Source of the DNA: Betaproteobacteria bacterium
GTDB taxonomy: Bacteria > Pseudomonadota > Gammaproteobacteria > Burkholderiales > Burkholderiaceae_C
Length of the DNA: 48,618 nt
Assembly (NCBI GenBank): GCA_013289985.1
Contig: JABCYW010000033.1
Coordinates: 1 to 48,618, forward strand
Direction of reading: 5' to 3'
The first letter of the stretch is position 1. Every line of letters begins with the position of its first letter. The notes under the pieces are model-generated. The model was not told the origin of the DNA, ran no database searches, and was given only the letters and a program-made list of their open reading frames with translations. Positions 28,325 to 36,798 of the stretch are shown here, one piece after another. The translations under genes and the position numbers were made by a program.

Positions 28325-28401
28325 TGCACACCCCCCAAAAATGCACGCCCACCATCGCCCAGCGAGCAACGCCCGCCAGGACGAAGCGCGAAGCACATGG
28401 A

Positions 28402-30171
28402 TCACCAGCCCACGGTGACCGTGGCGACGGTCGGCGCGGCGGTGTGCAGCGACGAGCTGAAGCCGCCGACATCGTCATAGGCGAAGCCGTACGACAGGCC
28501 GTTGAGCGCGTGGTCGTGCCAGAACTTCGAGTACGAGTTCGCGGGCGACGCGTAGAACGCGCTGGGCGTCGACCACTGCGCCGGGTTCTCGACGATGTGC
28601 CGATTGATGGCCGCGCACATCTGCGCTTGGATCTGCAGCTGCTTGTCGTAGCCCGCGGTGCCCGGCGTCTGGCCGGTGGCGTCGTTGAGCACGCCATTGC
28701 CCAGCAGCGCTTCCTGCGTCGTCGGCGCGCGCGCGATGATGTAGGTGCCCTGGCCGTCGGTGAACTGGAACTGGCCGTTGACCACGTGGCCCGTGAAGGT
28801 GCCCTGCTGGTCGGTGAAGGTCAGCGTCTGCGAGGCGTACTTGCTCCACAGGCCCTGGATGTAGCTGTCCAGGTAGGTGGCGTTGGCGCCGCCCGTGCCG
28901 AACGAGCCGTGCGCCGGGGCCACGATGCGGTACGGCGAGTACGGCGCCTGCGCGAGACCCTGGAACTGGGCCGGCACGGACGACGACCACGCCGAGATCA
29001 GCGACGCGCGCGTCGCGGTCTCGCCCACGGTCTGGTCGTAGCCGCCCAGGCCCTGCAGGCGCAGCGTCACCGGGAAGCCGAACTGGTCGACGCGGGTCGT
29101 GTTGCCGTAGAAGCCCGTCGTCGGGACGATGGCCATCTCCATGAAGTCGAACGTCACGTTGATGTTCGGATCCGACGGGTTGTCGATGTTCGCGCCCGCG
29201 TAGCCGATGTTGCCGTTCACGTCCTGGTTGACCTGGATGTACATCGGCGAGCCCACGCTGAGCAGCAGTCGAGCCGAGTTGATCGGCGGGATCGTCACCG
29301 AGCCGGCCTGCGCGATGGTGTGGAAGTAGTTGGTATACCCCACGCCGTTCTTGGTCAGCGCGCCGTTGTCCGACAGCGCCATCGGGATCAGCTGGCCGGC
29401 GGTGTTGACGTAGACGAACTTGCCGGACGTCCAGTCCTTGCCGATGATCGCCCAGTACACCTGCGAATCCGCGTAGGCGTTGTGCGTGCCGTTGACGATG
29501 TTGAACGTGGTCTGCTGGTTCCACGTGCCGCCCGTGGCGGCCGCCGAGATCTTGTACGACGAGGTGACGTCGTTGAAGTTCGACGTGACCAGGTTGGGCG
29601 TGTCGGCCGTCAGCGTCAGCGAGCTGCCGCCGTAGTTGACGTCGGCGTAGAGCACCACCTGGGTGCCCGCCGACACCTTCACCGACGAGATCACGTCGTT
29701 CCACGCCGTGCCCACCCAGCTGCTGCTGGCGCTGCCGCACATCGAGGTGCCGCCGTAGTTGATGTCGGTGAAGAAGCACACCTGGCCGGCCGCCGGGGTC
29801 ACGGTCGAGCCGCCGGCCGCCGGGACGGTGTACGAATAGGTGGGCGTGTCGTAGGCCGGGGCGCCCTTGTTGTAGGTGAAGCTGTAGCTGATGGTGTTTC
29901 CGGTTGAAACCGCTTGCAAGACCGTTTGGGTCTCCTTTCCGGTCGACGCGTCGCGGGCCATGCGCAGGTTCTGGAGCGCCCCGCCGTTGACCGCGTAGTG
30001 GACGTCCGTCCAGGTCGTCGTGGTCGATGTCGGGTTGAAGAAGATCGTCGCGGTGCTGCCGCTGACGGTCACGCCCTGCGCGTAGTCGGAGGCCGTCTGG
30101 GCCTGCACGGACACCGCGCCACAGAGGGAAATTGCCAGCAGGACGCCAAGTCCCGCAGTCCGTCGAATCAT
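28402..30171 (-). CDS. Secreted beta-1,3-glucanase: CBM56-like, beta/gamma-crystallin and GH64 domains
   Basis: 589 residues from ATG 30171 with CAGGAGA upstream. A signal peptide (MIRRTAGLGVLLAISLCGAVSVQA) is followed by a CBM56-like beta-1,3-glucan-binding domain (about residues 28-115: YAQGVTVSGSTATIFFNP, DVHYAVNGGALQNLRMAR, ISYSFTYNKGAPAYDT). A beta/gamma-crystallin domain follows (about 130-210) with two calcium motifs, NDVISS and NDVTSS. The GH64 catalytic domain fills the rest (NSARLLLSVGSPMYIQVNQD, INVTFDFMEMAIVPTTGFYGN, RVDQFGFPVTLRLQG). The FDFME glutamate and RVDQFG aspartate are candidate catalytic acids. It probably degrades fungal or algal laminarin-type glucan outside the cell. 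Confidence 0.9.
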   Translation of the reverse strand: MIRRTAGLGVLLAISLCGAVSVQAQTASDYAQGVTVSGSTATIFFNPTSTTTTWTDVHYAVNGGALQNLRMARDASTGKETQTVLQAVSTGNTISYSFTYNKGAPAYDTPTYSYTVPAAGGSTVTPAAGQVCFFTDINYGGTSMCGSASSSWVGTAWNDVISSVKVSAGTQVVLYADVNYGGSSLTLTADTPNLVTSNFNDVTSSYKISAAATGGTWNQQTTFNIVNGTHNAYADSQVYWAIIGKDWTSGKFVYVNTAGQLIPMALSDNGALTKNGVGYTNYFHTIAQAGSVTIPPINSARLLLSVGSPMYIQVNQDVNGNIGYAGANIDNPSDPNINVTFDFMEMAIVPTTGFYGNTTRVDQFGFPVTLRLQGLGGYDQTVGETATRASLISAWSSSVPAQFQGLAQAPYSPYRIVAPAHGSFGTGGANATYLDSYIQGLWSKYASQTLTFTDQQGTFTGHVVNGQFQFTDGQGTYIIARAPTTQEALLGNGVLNDATGQTPGTAGYDKQLQIQAQMCAAINRHIVENPAQWSTPSAFYASPANSYSKFWHDHALNGLSYGFAYDDVGGFSSSLHTAAPTVATVTVGW

Positions 30172-30352
30172 CGCTGTCTCCTGTCGTTTTCGGGTCGGCG
30201 CGTCCGCATGCGCCGGGTTCGGGCCAGTCTCGTCCAGGGGGTCGCCGGTCGGATGTTTCGGGCATCCCGGCGGCGCCCGGGCCGCCCCGGCGCGCTTGTC
30301 CGACGCACCGTGGGCGAGCGCATTTGACGCTTCCGCAGCGCTTTTTGGTCGC

Positions 30353-30376
30353 TTTTATGAAAGCGGTTTCATAAAA
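30353..30376. promoter_or_regulatory. LacI-family-type operator palindrome
   Basis: TTTTATGAAA (30353-30362) and TTTCATAAAA (30367-30376) are perfect 10-bp inverted arms around GCGG. The core TGAAAGCGGTTTCA fits the TGAAANCGNTTTCA pattern bound by LacI/GalR-family regulators. It lies 182 bp upstream of the glucanase start and 86 bp upstream of rel/spoT, in the only AT-rich part of this gap. A carbohydrate-responsive regulator encoded elsewhere probably acts here, most plausibly on the glucanase gene. Confidence 0.72.
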
Positions 30377-30461
30377 TCCCCTGAACTGGGTATGCGGCGG
30401 CCGGCCGGCTCAATTTCCCGACCGCGGCTGCCCGGGGCCCAACTCAGGCTAAATTCAGCAC

Positions 30462-32738
30462 ATGAGTATTCGTTCCTTCGCCGCCGACCTGCTGCCCGCG
30501 AAGCTGCACGGCCTGGCGCGCGCTCCGGTTGCTGCGGCGCAGCATGCCGAGGTCACCACCTTCGCCGAGCTGTCCGAGAAGCTCGCCTACCTGAGCAAGG
30601 CAGACCTGAAGAAGGTGCGCGAGGCCTACAAGTTCGCCGACCAGGCCCACCTGGGCCAGTTGCGCGCCAGCGGCATCCCCTACATCACGCACCCGCTCGC
30701 GGTCACCGGCCTGGTGGCCGACTGGAAGCTCGACGCGCAGGCGCTGATGGCCGCGCTGATGCACGACACCATCGAGGACTGCGGCGTCACCAAGCCCGAG
30801 CTGATCGACCTGTTCGGCGCGCCCACGGCCGACCTGGTGGACGGCCTGACCAAGCTGGACAAGCTGCAGTTCTCCACCCGCGAGGACGGCCAGGCCGAGT
30901 CGTTCCGCAAGATGCTGCTGGCGATGTCGCGCGACGTGCGCGTGATCCTCATCAAGCTGTGCGACCGGCTGCACAACATGCGCACGATGGACGCGATGGC
31001 CGCGAACAAGCGCGCCCGCATCGCGCGCGAGACCATCGAGATCTTCGCCCCCATCGCGCACCGCCTGGGCCTGAACCAGATGTACCGCGAGCTGCAGGAC
31101 CTGTCCTTCCGCTTCATGTACCCCTGGCGGTATGCCGCGGTGGCCAAGGCGCTGGAGCGCGCGCGCGGCACGCGGCGCGACATCGTCGACCGCATGCGGC
31201 GCGACGTGGAGAAGTCGTTCGCCGAGGCACGCACCAAGGTCACCGTCTACAGTCGCGAGAAGACCGTCTTCTCCATCTACCGCAAGATGCGCGAGAAGCA
31301 CGCCGGATTCGCGCAGGTCAACGACATCTTCGGCTTCCGCATCGTCGTGAACTCGCTGCCGGAGTGCTACCTGTCGCTGGGCACGCTGCACCAGATGTAC
31401 AAGCCGGTGCCGGGCCGCTTCAAGGACTACATCGCGATCCCCAAGGCCAACGGCTACCAGTCGCTGCACACCACGCTGGTGAACCCGCTGGGCACGGCGG
31501 TGGAGTTCCAGGTGCGCACCGAGGAGATGCACGCGGTGGCCGAGGCCGGCATCGCGGCGCACTGGATGTACAAGGCCCTTTCCAAGGACGGCAAGGAGGG
31601 CCAAAGACCCGACGAGGCGCAGCGCCTCGGCGCGATGTGGCTGCAGTCGCTGATCGACATCCAGAGCGACACGCACGACTCCAGCGAGTTCCTGGAGCAC
31701 ATCAAGATCGACCTGTTCCCCGAGGCCGTCTACGTCTTCACGCCCAAGAGCAAGATCCTCGCGCTGCCGCGCGGCGCCACGCCCATCGACTTCGCCTACG
31801 CCATCCACTCCGACGTGGGCGACCATTGCGTTGCCGCCAAGGTCAACGGCGAGCCGGTGGCGCTGCGCACGGAGTTGAAGAGCGGCGACGTGGTGGAGGT
31901 GAGCACCTCGCCCAACGCGCGCCCCAACCCGTCGTGGCTGAACTCCGTGCGCACCGGCCGCGCGCGCTCCAAGATCCGCCACTTCCTGAAGAACCTCGAG
32001 CACGAGGAATCCATCCTGCTTGGAGAGAAGCTGCTCACCCAGGCGCTGCGCAACGAGGGCATGGCCGTGCCCGCCGACGACGACGAGCACGCCGGCCTGT
32101 GGCAGTCGCTCACGCGCTGGAGCGGCAGCCGCAGCCGCGCCGAGCTGATGGTGGACATCGGCCTGGGCCGCAAGATCGCCTCCATCGTCGCCAAGCGGCT
32201 CGCGCAGCTGCTGGGCGAACGCGGCACCCGCCCCGGCGCCATCGCGCTCACCATGGGCCGCTTCGCCGACCGCGAGGCGCAGGTGGGCCAGAACGTGGTG
32301 GAGATCGACGGCAGCGAGGGCGCGTCGGTGCAACTGGGCACCTGCTGCCGCCCGATCCCCGGCGACGAGGTGGCGGGCTACTTCGGCGGCGAAGGGCTCA
32401 CCGTGCACACCAAGGAATGCTCGATCGGCAAGCGCCTGCGCGAGCGCGACGGCGAGCGCTGGATGGACGTCGACTGGGCCGATGTGCTCACGCGCCAGTT
32501 CGAGAGCGCGGTGAGCGTGCTGGTGCAGAACACCAAGGGCGCGCTGGCGCAGGTGGCTCAGGCCATCAGCGCTGCCGAGGCCGACATCACGCACATCGAC
32601 ATGGGCGACGAGCGCGAGTCGGAGACCACCGAGCTGCGCCTGCTGGTGAGCGTGCGCGACCGGCTGCACCTGGCCGACGTGCTGCGCACCCTCAAGCGCT
32701 CGTCGTCGGTGCTGCGCGCGTCCCGCATCAAGCCGTGA
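30462..32738 (+). CDS. spoT: Bifunctional (p)ppGpp synthetase/hydrolase, Rel/SpoT type
   Basis: 758 residues. The enzyme makes and degrades (p)ppGpp, the stringent-response alarmone. Domains in order: HD hydrolase with intact motifs (YITHPLAV near residue 74, LMHDTIEDCG near 100-108), the synthetase domain (SREKTVFSIYRKM, GRFKDYIAIPKANGY near 317), a TGS domain (VYVFTPKSKILALPRGATPIDFAY, about 420-445), a helical/zinc-finger region (GTCCRPIPGDEVAGY) and a C-terminal ACT domain (SVLVQNTKGALAQVAQAIS). RFKD in the synthetase marks bifunctional enzymes, unlike the acidic motif of monofunctional RelA. It is divergent from the glucanase gene; the next gene overlaps its stop. Confidence 0.96.
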   Translation: MSIRSFAADLLPAKLHGLARAPVAAAQHAEVTTFAELSEKLAYLSKADLKKVREAYKFADQAHLGQLRASGIPYITHPLAVTGLVADWKLDAQALMAALMHDTIEDCGVTKPELIDLFGAPTADLVDGLTKLDKLQFSTREDGQAESFRKMLLAMSRDVRVILIKLCDRLHNMRTMDAMAANKRARIARETIEIFAPIAHRLGLNQMYRELQDLSFRFMYPWRYAAVAKALERARGTRRDIVDRMRRDVEKSFAEARTKVTVYSREKTVFSIYRKMREKHAGFAQVNDIFGFRIVVNSLPECYLSLGTLHQMYKPVPGRFKDYIAIPKANGYQSLHTTLVNPLGTAVEFQVRTEEMHAVAEAGIAAHWMYKALSKDGKEGQRPDEAQRLGAMWLQSLIDIQSDTHDSSEFLEHIKIDLFPEAVYVFTPKSKILALPRGATPIDFAYAIHSDVGDHCVAAKVNGEPVALRTELKSGDVVEVSTSPNARPNPSWLNSVRTGRARSKIRHFLKNLEHEESILLGEKLLTQALRNEGMAVPADDDEHAGLWQSLTRWSGSRSRAELMVDIGLGRKIASIVAKRLAQLLGERGTRPGAIALTMGRFADREAQVGQNVVEIDGSEGASVQLGTCCRPIPGDEVAGYFGGEGLTVHTKECSIGKRLRERDGERWMDVDWADVLTRQFESAVSVLVQNTKGALAQVAQAISAAEADITHIDMGDERESETTELRLLVSVRDRLHLADVLRTLKRSSSVLRASRIKP

Positions 32739-33826
32739 CGTTCCTGGTGGCCTGGCGCCGGCTGATGCTGGCCGGCGCGACCGCGGTCGCCGTGGCGCTG
32801 GGCGTCATCACGTTCGCGGTGCACGACGCGAAGCATCGCATCCTGCAGGCGCTGGGACCGCGCACCACGGTCGGCTCGATCTCGCTGAGCTATCCCACCG
32901 TCACGCTGCGCGACGTGCGCGTGACCGCCGACACGACGCCCGGCGCGTGGCCCGCGGCCGAGGAGTTCGACGCGAAGGAGGTGGCGGTCGACATCACCGT
33001 GGCCAGCCTGTGGGCCTACCGCCGCGGCGAACCGCTGGAGATCGCCGACGTGCGCGTGTCCGACGGCTCGCTGGCGATGCTGCGCACGCCCGGCCACCTC
33101 ACGATCCTGCCGGCCTTGCGCGACACCTCGCGCGCCGAGGCCGCCAAGATGCAGTCCTCGGCCGCACTGGTGATCGCGCACATGCGATTCGACCGCATGG
33201 GCGTCGACCTGTTCGACGCGACGTTGCCCGGCGGCAGGCCGCAGCACCTGCGCTTCGACGGCGCGCAGGGCAGCGTGGCCGGCCTCGCGCTGCCGCGGCT
33301 GGCGCAGCCCATCACGCTCGACCTGCAGGGCATGCTGAAGGGCGTGGAGCGCGATGGGCACGTGTCGATCAAGGGCAGCCTCGCGCCGGCCGCGCACGAC
33401 GCCGCGCTGGCGGTGCGGCTGGCCGGCGTCGACATGCTGGCGCTGCAGCCCTACCTGCTGCGGCTGGGCGAGCGCAGCGTGCGCCACGGCACGCTGGATC
33501 TCGCGCTGGACGCCAACGTCGCCAACCGGCGGGTGCACGCGCCGGGCCAGCTGACCCTCACCGGCCTCGAGTTCGGCGACGGCGGCAGCGGCCTGTTCGC
33601 CGGCGTGGAGCGCCGCGCGGTGCTGGCGGCGCTCCGGCGCGACGGCCGCATCGCGCTGAAGTTCACGCTCGACGGCCGCACCGACGACCCGAAGTTCTCG
33701 CTCGACGAGAACCTCTCGGAGCGCCTCGCCGAGGGCCTGGGCGCTGCGATCGGCGGTGGGGTCAAGGGCGTCGTCGAGGACGTGGGCGGCGCGATCAAGG
33801 GGCTGCTGGGCGGCAAGCCCGGCTAG
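32735..33826 (+). CDS. DUF748 (AsmA-like) membrane-anchored protein
   Basis: 363 residues from GTG 32735, overlapping the rel/spoT stop by four bases (GTGA), so it is translationally coupled. One N-terminal transmembrane helix (LMLAGATAVAVALGVITFAV, about residues 10-29) anchors a long periplasmic region of repeated beta strands (VGSISLSYPTVTLRDVRVT, VDITVASLWAYRRGEPLEIADVRVSDGSLAML, GTLDLALDANVANRRVHAPGQLTLTGLEFGDG), as in DUF748/AsmA-like proteins. The C terminus is a short Gly-rich helix (EGLGAAIGGGVKGVVEDVGG). This superfamily is linked to envelope lipid transport, but no direct role can be read here. Confidence 0.8.
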   Translation: MTFLVAWRRLMLAGATAVAVALGVITFAVHDAKHRILQALGPRTTVGSISLSYPTVTLRDVRVTADTTPGAWPAAEEFDAKEVAVDITVASLWAYRRGEPLEIADVRVSDGSLAMLRTPGHLTILPALRDTSRAEAAKMQSSAALVIAHMRFDRMGVDLFDATLPGGRPQHLRFDGAQGSVAGLALPRLAQPITLDLQGMLKGVERDGHVSIKGSLAPAAHDAALAVRLAGVDMLALQPYLLRLGERSVRHGTLDLALDANVANRRVHAPGQLTLTGLEFGDGGSGLFAGVERRAVLAALRRDGRIALKFTLDGRTDDPKFSLDENLSERLAEGLGAAIGGGVKGVVEDVGGAIKGLLGGKPG

Positions 33827-33854
33827 CCTCGTCATCCTGCGCGCGTGACGCGCG

Positions 33855-35300
33855 TCAGTTCGCGGTCGCCAGCGCGCCGTCGGGCACCGGTTCGTCGGGG
33901 GACAGTACCGCGGCCGGCGAGAGGAAGCGCCAGAACAGCACGCGCACGACAAGAAGCAGACCGCCGCCGATCGCCACCAGCGCGGCGTGCAGGCCCCAGA
34001 ACCCGGCGCTCGGCATCTTCTCCATCAGGCCCGCGAGCCAGCCGACGTAGGTGTTGCCGATGGACAGGTGCAGGTAGTAGATGCCGATCACGAGGCCGAC
34101 GATCTGCTTGGGAGCCACGCGCGAATAGAGGGCCAGGCCCACGGGCAGGATGTTGGCGAAGCCGATGTCATTGAGGATCGTGTAGGCCAGCGTCCAGCCG
34201 AAGCCCACTCGCGCGTGCGTCGCGTCGACGATGCCGCCGGCGATCATCATCGCGCCCGGGCCTGTCGCGGCGATCAGCGTGCCGATGGCCATCTTCACGA
34301 TCTCGTCGGGCTCGTTGCGGCGCTGGCTCCACCACTTCCAGAAGGCGATCGACATCAGCATCGTGACGAGGCTGACGACGGCGTCGACCACCTGGAGCCA
34401 GGTCGTCGGCACGCGCCAGCCGAACATCACGAGATCCATGTGCTTGTCGGACCACAGCGGGAAGCCGGTGCTGATCTGCTGGTTGCCGAGGATGGTCAGC
34501 ATCAGGATCGGGATGATGCCCACGAGGATCGCCACGCGGCCCCATTCGCGGCGAGTGATCCGGGGTTGCTCGATCGTCGCCGCCGCCGTCCTGCGTTCCG
34601 GCTCCGGCGGCAGCCACCGACGTCCGGCCAGGTAGGTGACCAGGCCGACCAGCATGCCCACGCCGGCAGCGTCGAAACCCCAGTGCCAGGCCACCTTCTC
34701 GCCAAGCGAGCCGCAGACCAGCGGCGACACGATCACGGCGATCTGCACCGCCAGGAGAAAGATCTGGAACGCACTGGCGTTGCGCTTGTCGCCCGGCCGG
34801 TAGAGCGCACCGACCTGCGCAGCGATGTTGCCCTTGAACAGGCCCACGCCGACCAGCAGGCACGCGATGGCGATCAGGAAGCCGGCCTCGAACGCCATCA
34901 GGAAGTGGCCCAGCGCCATCAGGCTCGCGCCGGTGACCACGGCCCTGGTACGTCCCAGCCAGCGGTCGGCGATCACGCCGCCGAAGATCGGCATGAGGTA
35001 GACGATGCCGCCGTACAGGCCGACGACGAGCGACCCGAACTGGAACGGCGTCATCGGCCCGGTGATGAACTCGATGGCGCGCCGGCCGACGTCGATGCCC
35101 ATCACCCGTCCGATGTGCTCGGGCAGGAACAGGTATTTGGTCAGGTAGAGGCCCAGCAGGCCCTGCATGCCGTAGTACGAGAAGCGTTCCCAGAACTCGC
35201 AGAACGCGAGCCAGCCCAGGCCGGCGGGATGGCCCAGGAACGCGGTGTCGTCGCGCGAGTAAGGTTTGTCTTCGGGGGTGGCAATCGAGGTCACGGGCAC
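33855..35300 (-). CDS. Proton-dependent oligopeptide (POT/PTR) family transporter
   Basis: 481 residues, start GTG 35300 (a second GTG at 35294 is possible; no strong Shine-Dalgarno). It is an MFS-fold inner-membrane importer of di- and tripeptides driven by protons. The POT signature ExxERFSYYG is present as EFWERFSYYGMQGLLGLYL (about residues 35-53), and GLYGGIVYLMPIFGGVIADRWLGRTRAV and LLVGVGLFKGNIAAQVGALY are further family motifs. About 14 helices are predicted. It converges with the DUF748 gene, 28 bp apart. Confidence 0.93.
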   Translation of the reverse strand: MPVTSIATPEDKPYSRDDTAFLGHPAGLGWLAFCEFWERFSYYGMQGLLGLYLTKYLFLPEHIGRVMGIDVGRRAIEFITGPMTPFQFGSLVVGLYGGIVYLMPIFGGVIADRWLGRTRAVVTGASLMALGHFLMAFEAGFLIAIACLLVGVGLFKGNIAAQVGALYRPGDKRNASAFQIFLLAVQIAVIVSPLVCGSLGEKVAWHWGFDAAGVGMLVGLVTYLAGRRWLPPEPERRTAAATIEQPRITRREWGRVAILVGIIPILMLTILGNQQISTGFPLWSDKHMDLVMFGWRVPTTWLQVVDAVVSLVTMLMSIAFWKWWSQRRNEPDEIVKMAIGTLIAATGPGAMMIAGGIVDATHARVGFGWTLAYTILNDIGFANILPVGLALYSRVAPKQIVGLVIGIYYLHLSIGNTYVGWLAGLMEKMPSAGFWGLHAALVAIGGGLLLVVRVLFWRFLSPAAVLSPDEPVPDGALATAN

Positions 35301-35408
35301 TCTCGCAAAGGGAAATGGGGCACTGTGGCCGCGGCGCGGGCGCCCCGCAAGGCGGAAAGCCCGGATCGCGCGACGAATGGCGGATCGGGAGGCGTCAGCG
35401 ACGCCGGA

Positions 35409-36209
35409 TCAGCGCTTGACGAGCTTCACCTCGAACACCTTGGGCCAGAACTTGCCGGTGAGCCACAGCCGCCTGGCGGCCGGGTCGTACGCGATGCCGT
35501 TGAGCACGTCGGTGTGCCCGGGGATGAAGTCCTTCTTCGGCAGCAGGCCCTTGCAGTCGATCCAGCCCACCACCTCGCCCGTCTTCGGATCGATGCGCGC
35601 GATGCGGTCGGTCTGCCAGATGTTGGCGTAGATCTCGCCCTCCACCCATTCGAGCTCGTTCAGCTGGTCGACGGGCTTGCCGTTCGCGGTGACGTGGATG
35701 CGGTGCGACTCGATGAGCGTCGCCGGGTTGAGGAAGCGGATGTCGGCCGTGCCGTCGCTCATCACCATCTCGGTGTCGTCGTGCGTGAGGCCCCAGCCCT
35801 CGCCCGGATAGCCGAACTCGCCCTTGGTGTCGAAGCTGTCGAGGTCGAGCACGAAGCCCTTCTGCTCTTTCCAGGTGAGGCCCACGAGGCGGCCGTTCCA
35901 CGGGGCGATGCCCTCGCCGAACATCTCGGGCGGCAGCGTGGCGCGCTGCAGCACCTGGCCCGTCTCGATCTTGACCTTGCGCACCGACGAATGGCCGTCC
36001 AGGCCCGTGCTCTCGTAGAAGAAGCCGTCGAGGTAGAAGAAGCCTTCGGTGAAGGCGTTGATGTCGTGCGGCGTGGCGCGCACCACCTGCACGCCGTAGA
36101 CGGGGATGGTCTTCGCGACTGCGGGCGCCGCGTACACGGCGTCCGTGGAAAGAGCGAGCCACGCGCTCGTGGCGAGCAGCGCGGCGGCGATCAGGGAACT
36201 GGCCTTCAT
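35409..36209 (-). CDS. Glutaminyl-peptide cyclotransferase (bacterial/plant type)
   Basis: 266 residues from ATG 36209; a TTG at 36224 is possible. A signal peptide (MKASSLIAAALLATSAWLALSTDAVYA) sends it to the periplasm or outside. The five-bladed beta-propeller fold of this family is indicated by FTEGFFYLDGFFYESTGLDGHSS, VLDLDSFDTKGEFGYPGEGWGLTHDDTEMVMSDG, LNELEWVEGEIYANIWQTDRIARIDPKTGEV and HTDVLNGIAYDPAARRLWLTGKFWPKVFEV. It converts N-terminal glutamine to pyroglutamate. It lies 108 bp after the peptide-transporter gene start on the same strand. Confidence 0.9.
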   Translation of the reverse strand: MKASSLIAAALLATSAWLALSTDAVYAAPAVAKTIPVYGVQVVRATPHDINAFTEGFFYLDGFFYESTGLDGHSSVRKVKIETGQVLQRATLPPEMFGEGIAPWNGRLVGLTWKEQKGFVLDLDSFDTKGEFGYPGEGWGLTHDDTEMVMSDGTADIRFLNPATLIESHRIHVTANGKPVDQLNELEWVEGEIYANIWQTDRIARIDPKTGEVVGWIDCKGLLPKKDFIPGHTDVLNGIAYDPAARRLWLTGKFWPKVFEVKLVKR

Positions 36210-36234
36210 TCTCGGGAAATCCAATGCAATCGTT

Positions 36235-36798
36235 TCAGGACGCGGGCTGCGCGGGGTAGCTCACGGAGAGCACCTCGATCGTCTCGACGCCCACCGGCGT
36301 CACCAGCTGCAGCGTGTCGCCCACGCGCGATTTCAGCAGCGTCCGCGCGATCGGCGAGACCCAGCTGACCTCGCCCTGCAGGGAGTCGACCTCGTCGATG
36401 CCCTTGATGGTGACGGTGCGCTCGTCGCCCGCGTCGTTGGCGTAGGTGACGGTGGCGCCGAAGAACACCTGGTCGCTGCCGTGGTGAGCCGACGGGTCGG
36501 CCACGACGGCGATGTCCAGGCGCTTGATGAGGAAGCGGATGCGGCGGTCGATCTCGCGCAGCCGCTTCTTGCCGTAGATGTAGTCGCCATTCTCGCTGCG
36601 GTCGCCGTTGGAGGCCGCCCAGTGCACGATCTCGACGATCTTCGGGCGCTCGTCGTCGATCAGGCCCAGCAGCTCGGCGCGCAGCCGGTCGTGGCCCGCG
36701 GGCGTGATGTAGTTCTTCCCGCCGGCCGGCAGCGCGGGCAGAGACGGGCCGTCGTCGTCCTCGTCGCTCTCGGATTCCTTGGTGAAGGCCTTGTTCAT
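36235..36798 (-). CDS. greB: Transcription elongation factor GreB
   Basis: 187 residues. GreB rescues backtracked RNA polymerase by stimulating cleavage of the nascent RNA. The N-terminal coiled coil is preceded by an unusual acidic head (ESESDEDDDGP, residues 8-18). Then come NYITPAGHDRLRAELLGLIDDERP, the tip motif WAASNGDRSENGDYIYGKKRLREIDRRIRFL whose acidic residues reach the active site, and the FKBP-like C-terminal domain (FFGATVTYANDAGDERTVTIKG). The ATG overlaps the WYL regulator stop by four bases (ATGA). Confidence 0.94.
   Translation of the reverse strand: MNKAFTKESESDEDDDGPSLPALPAGGKNYITPAGHDRLRAELLGLIDDERPKIVEIVHWAASNGDRSENGDYIYGKKRLREIDRRIRFLIKRLDIAVVADPSAHHGSDQVFFGATVTYANDAGDERTVTIKGIDEVDSLQGEVSWVSPIARTLLKSRVGDTLQLVTPVGVETIEVLSVSYPAQPAS

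Larger units (their letters stand above)
27659..28401. other. Gene-free stretch made of insertion-sequence end and inverted repeat DNA
   Basis: 743 bases without a supported gene. They hold the right end of the insertion sequence (to 27720), the inner part of the left repeat copy (27721 to about 27960), the centre of symmetry near 27975, the right repeat copy (about 27990-28324), and a degenerate partial repeat up to the end of the glucanase gene. Open frames here are short, change frame between the two copies, and match no family I know. Confidence 0.7.

Noticed and set aside
33846-33857. 12-bp palindrome TGACGCGCGTCA between convergent genes
   Set aside because: Short GC-rich palindromes are frequent here. 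No T run follows, and it overlaps the end of the transporter gene.
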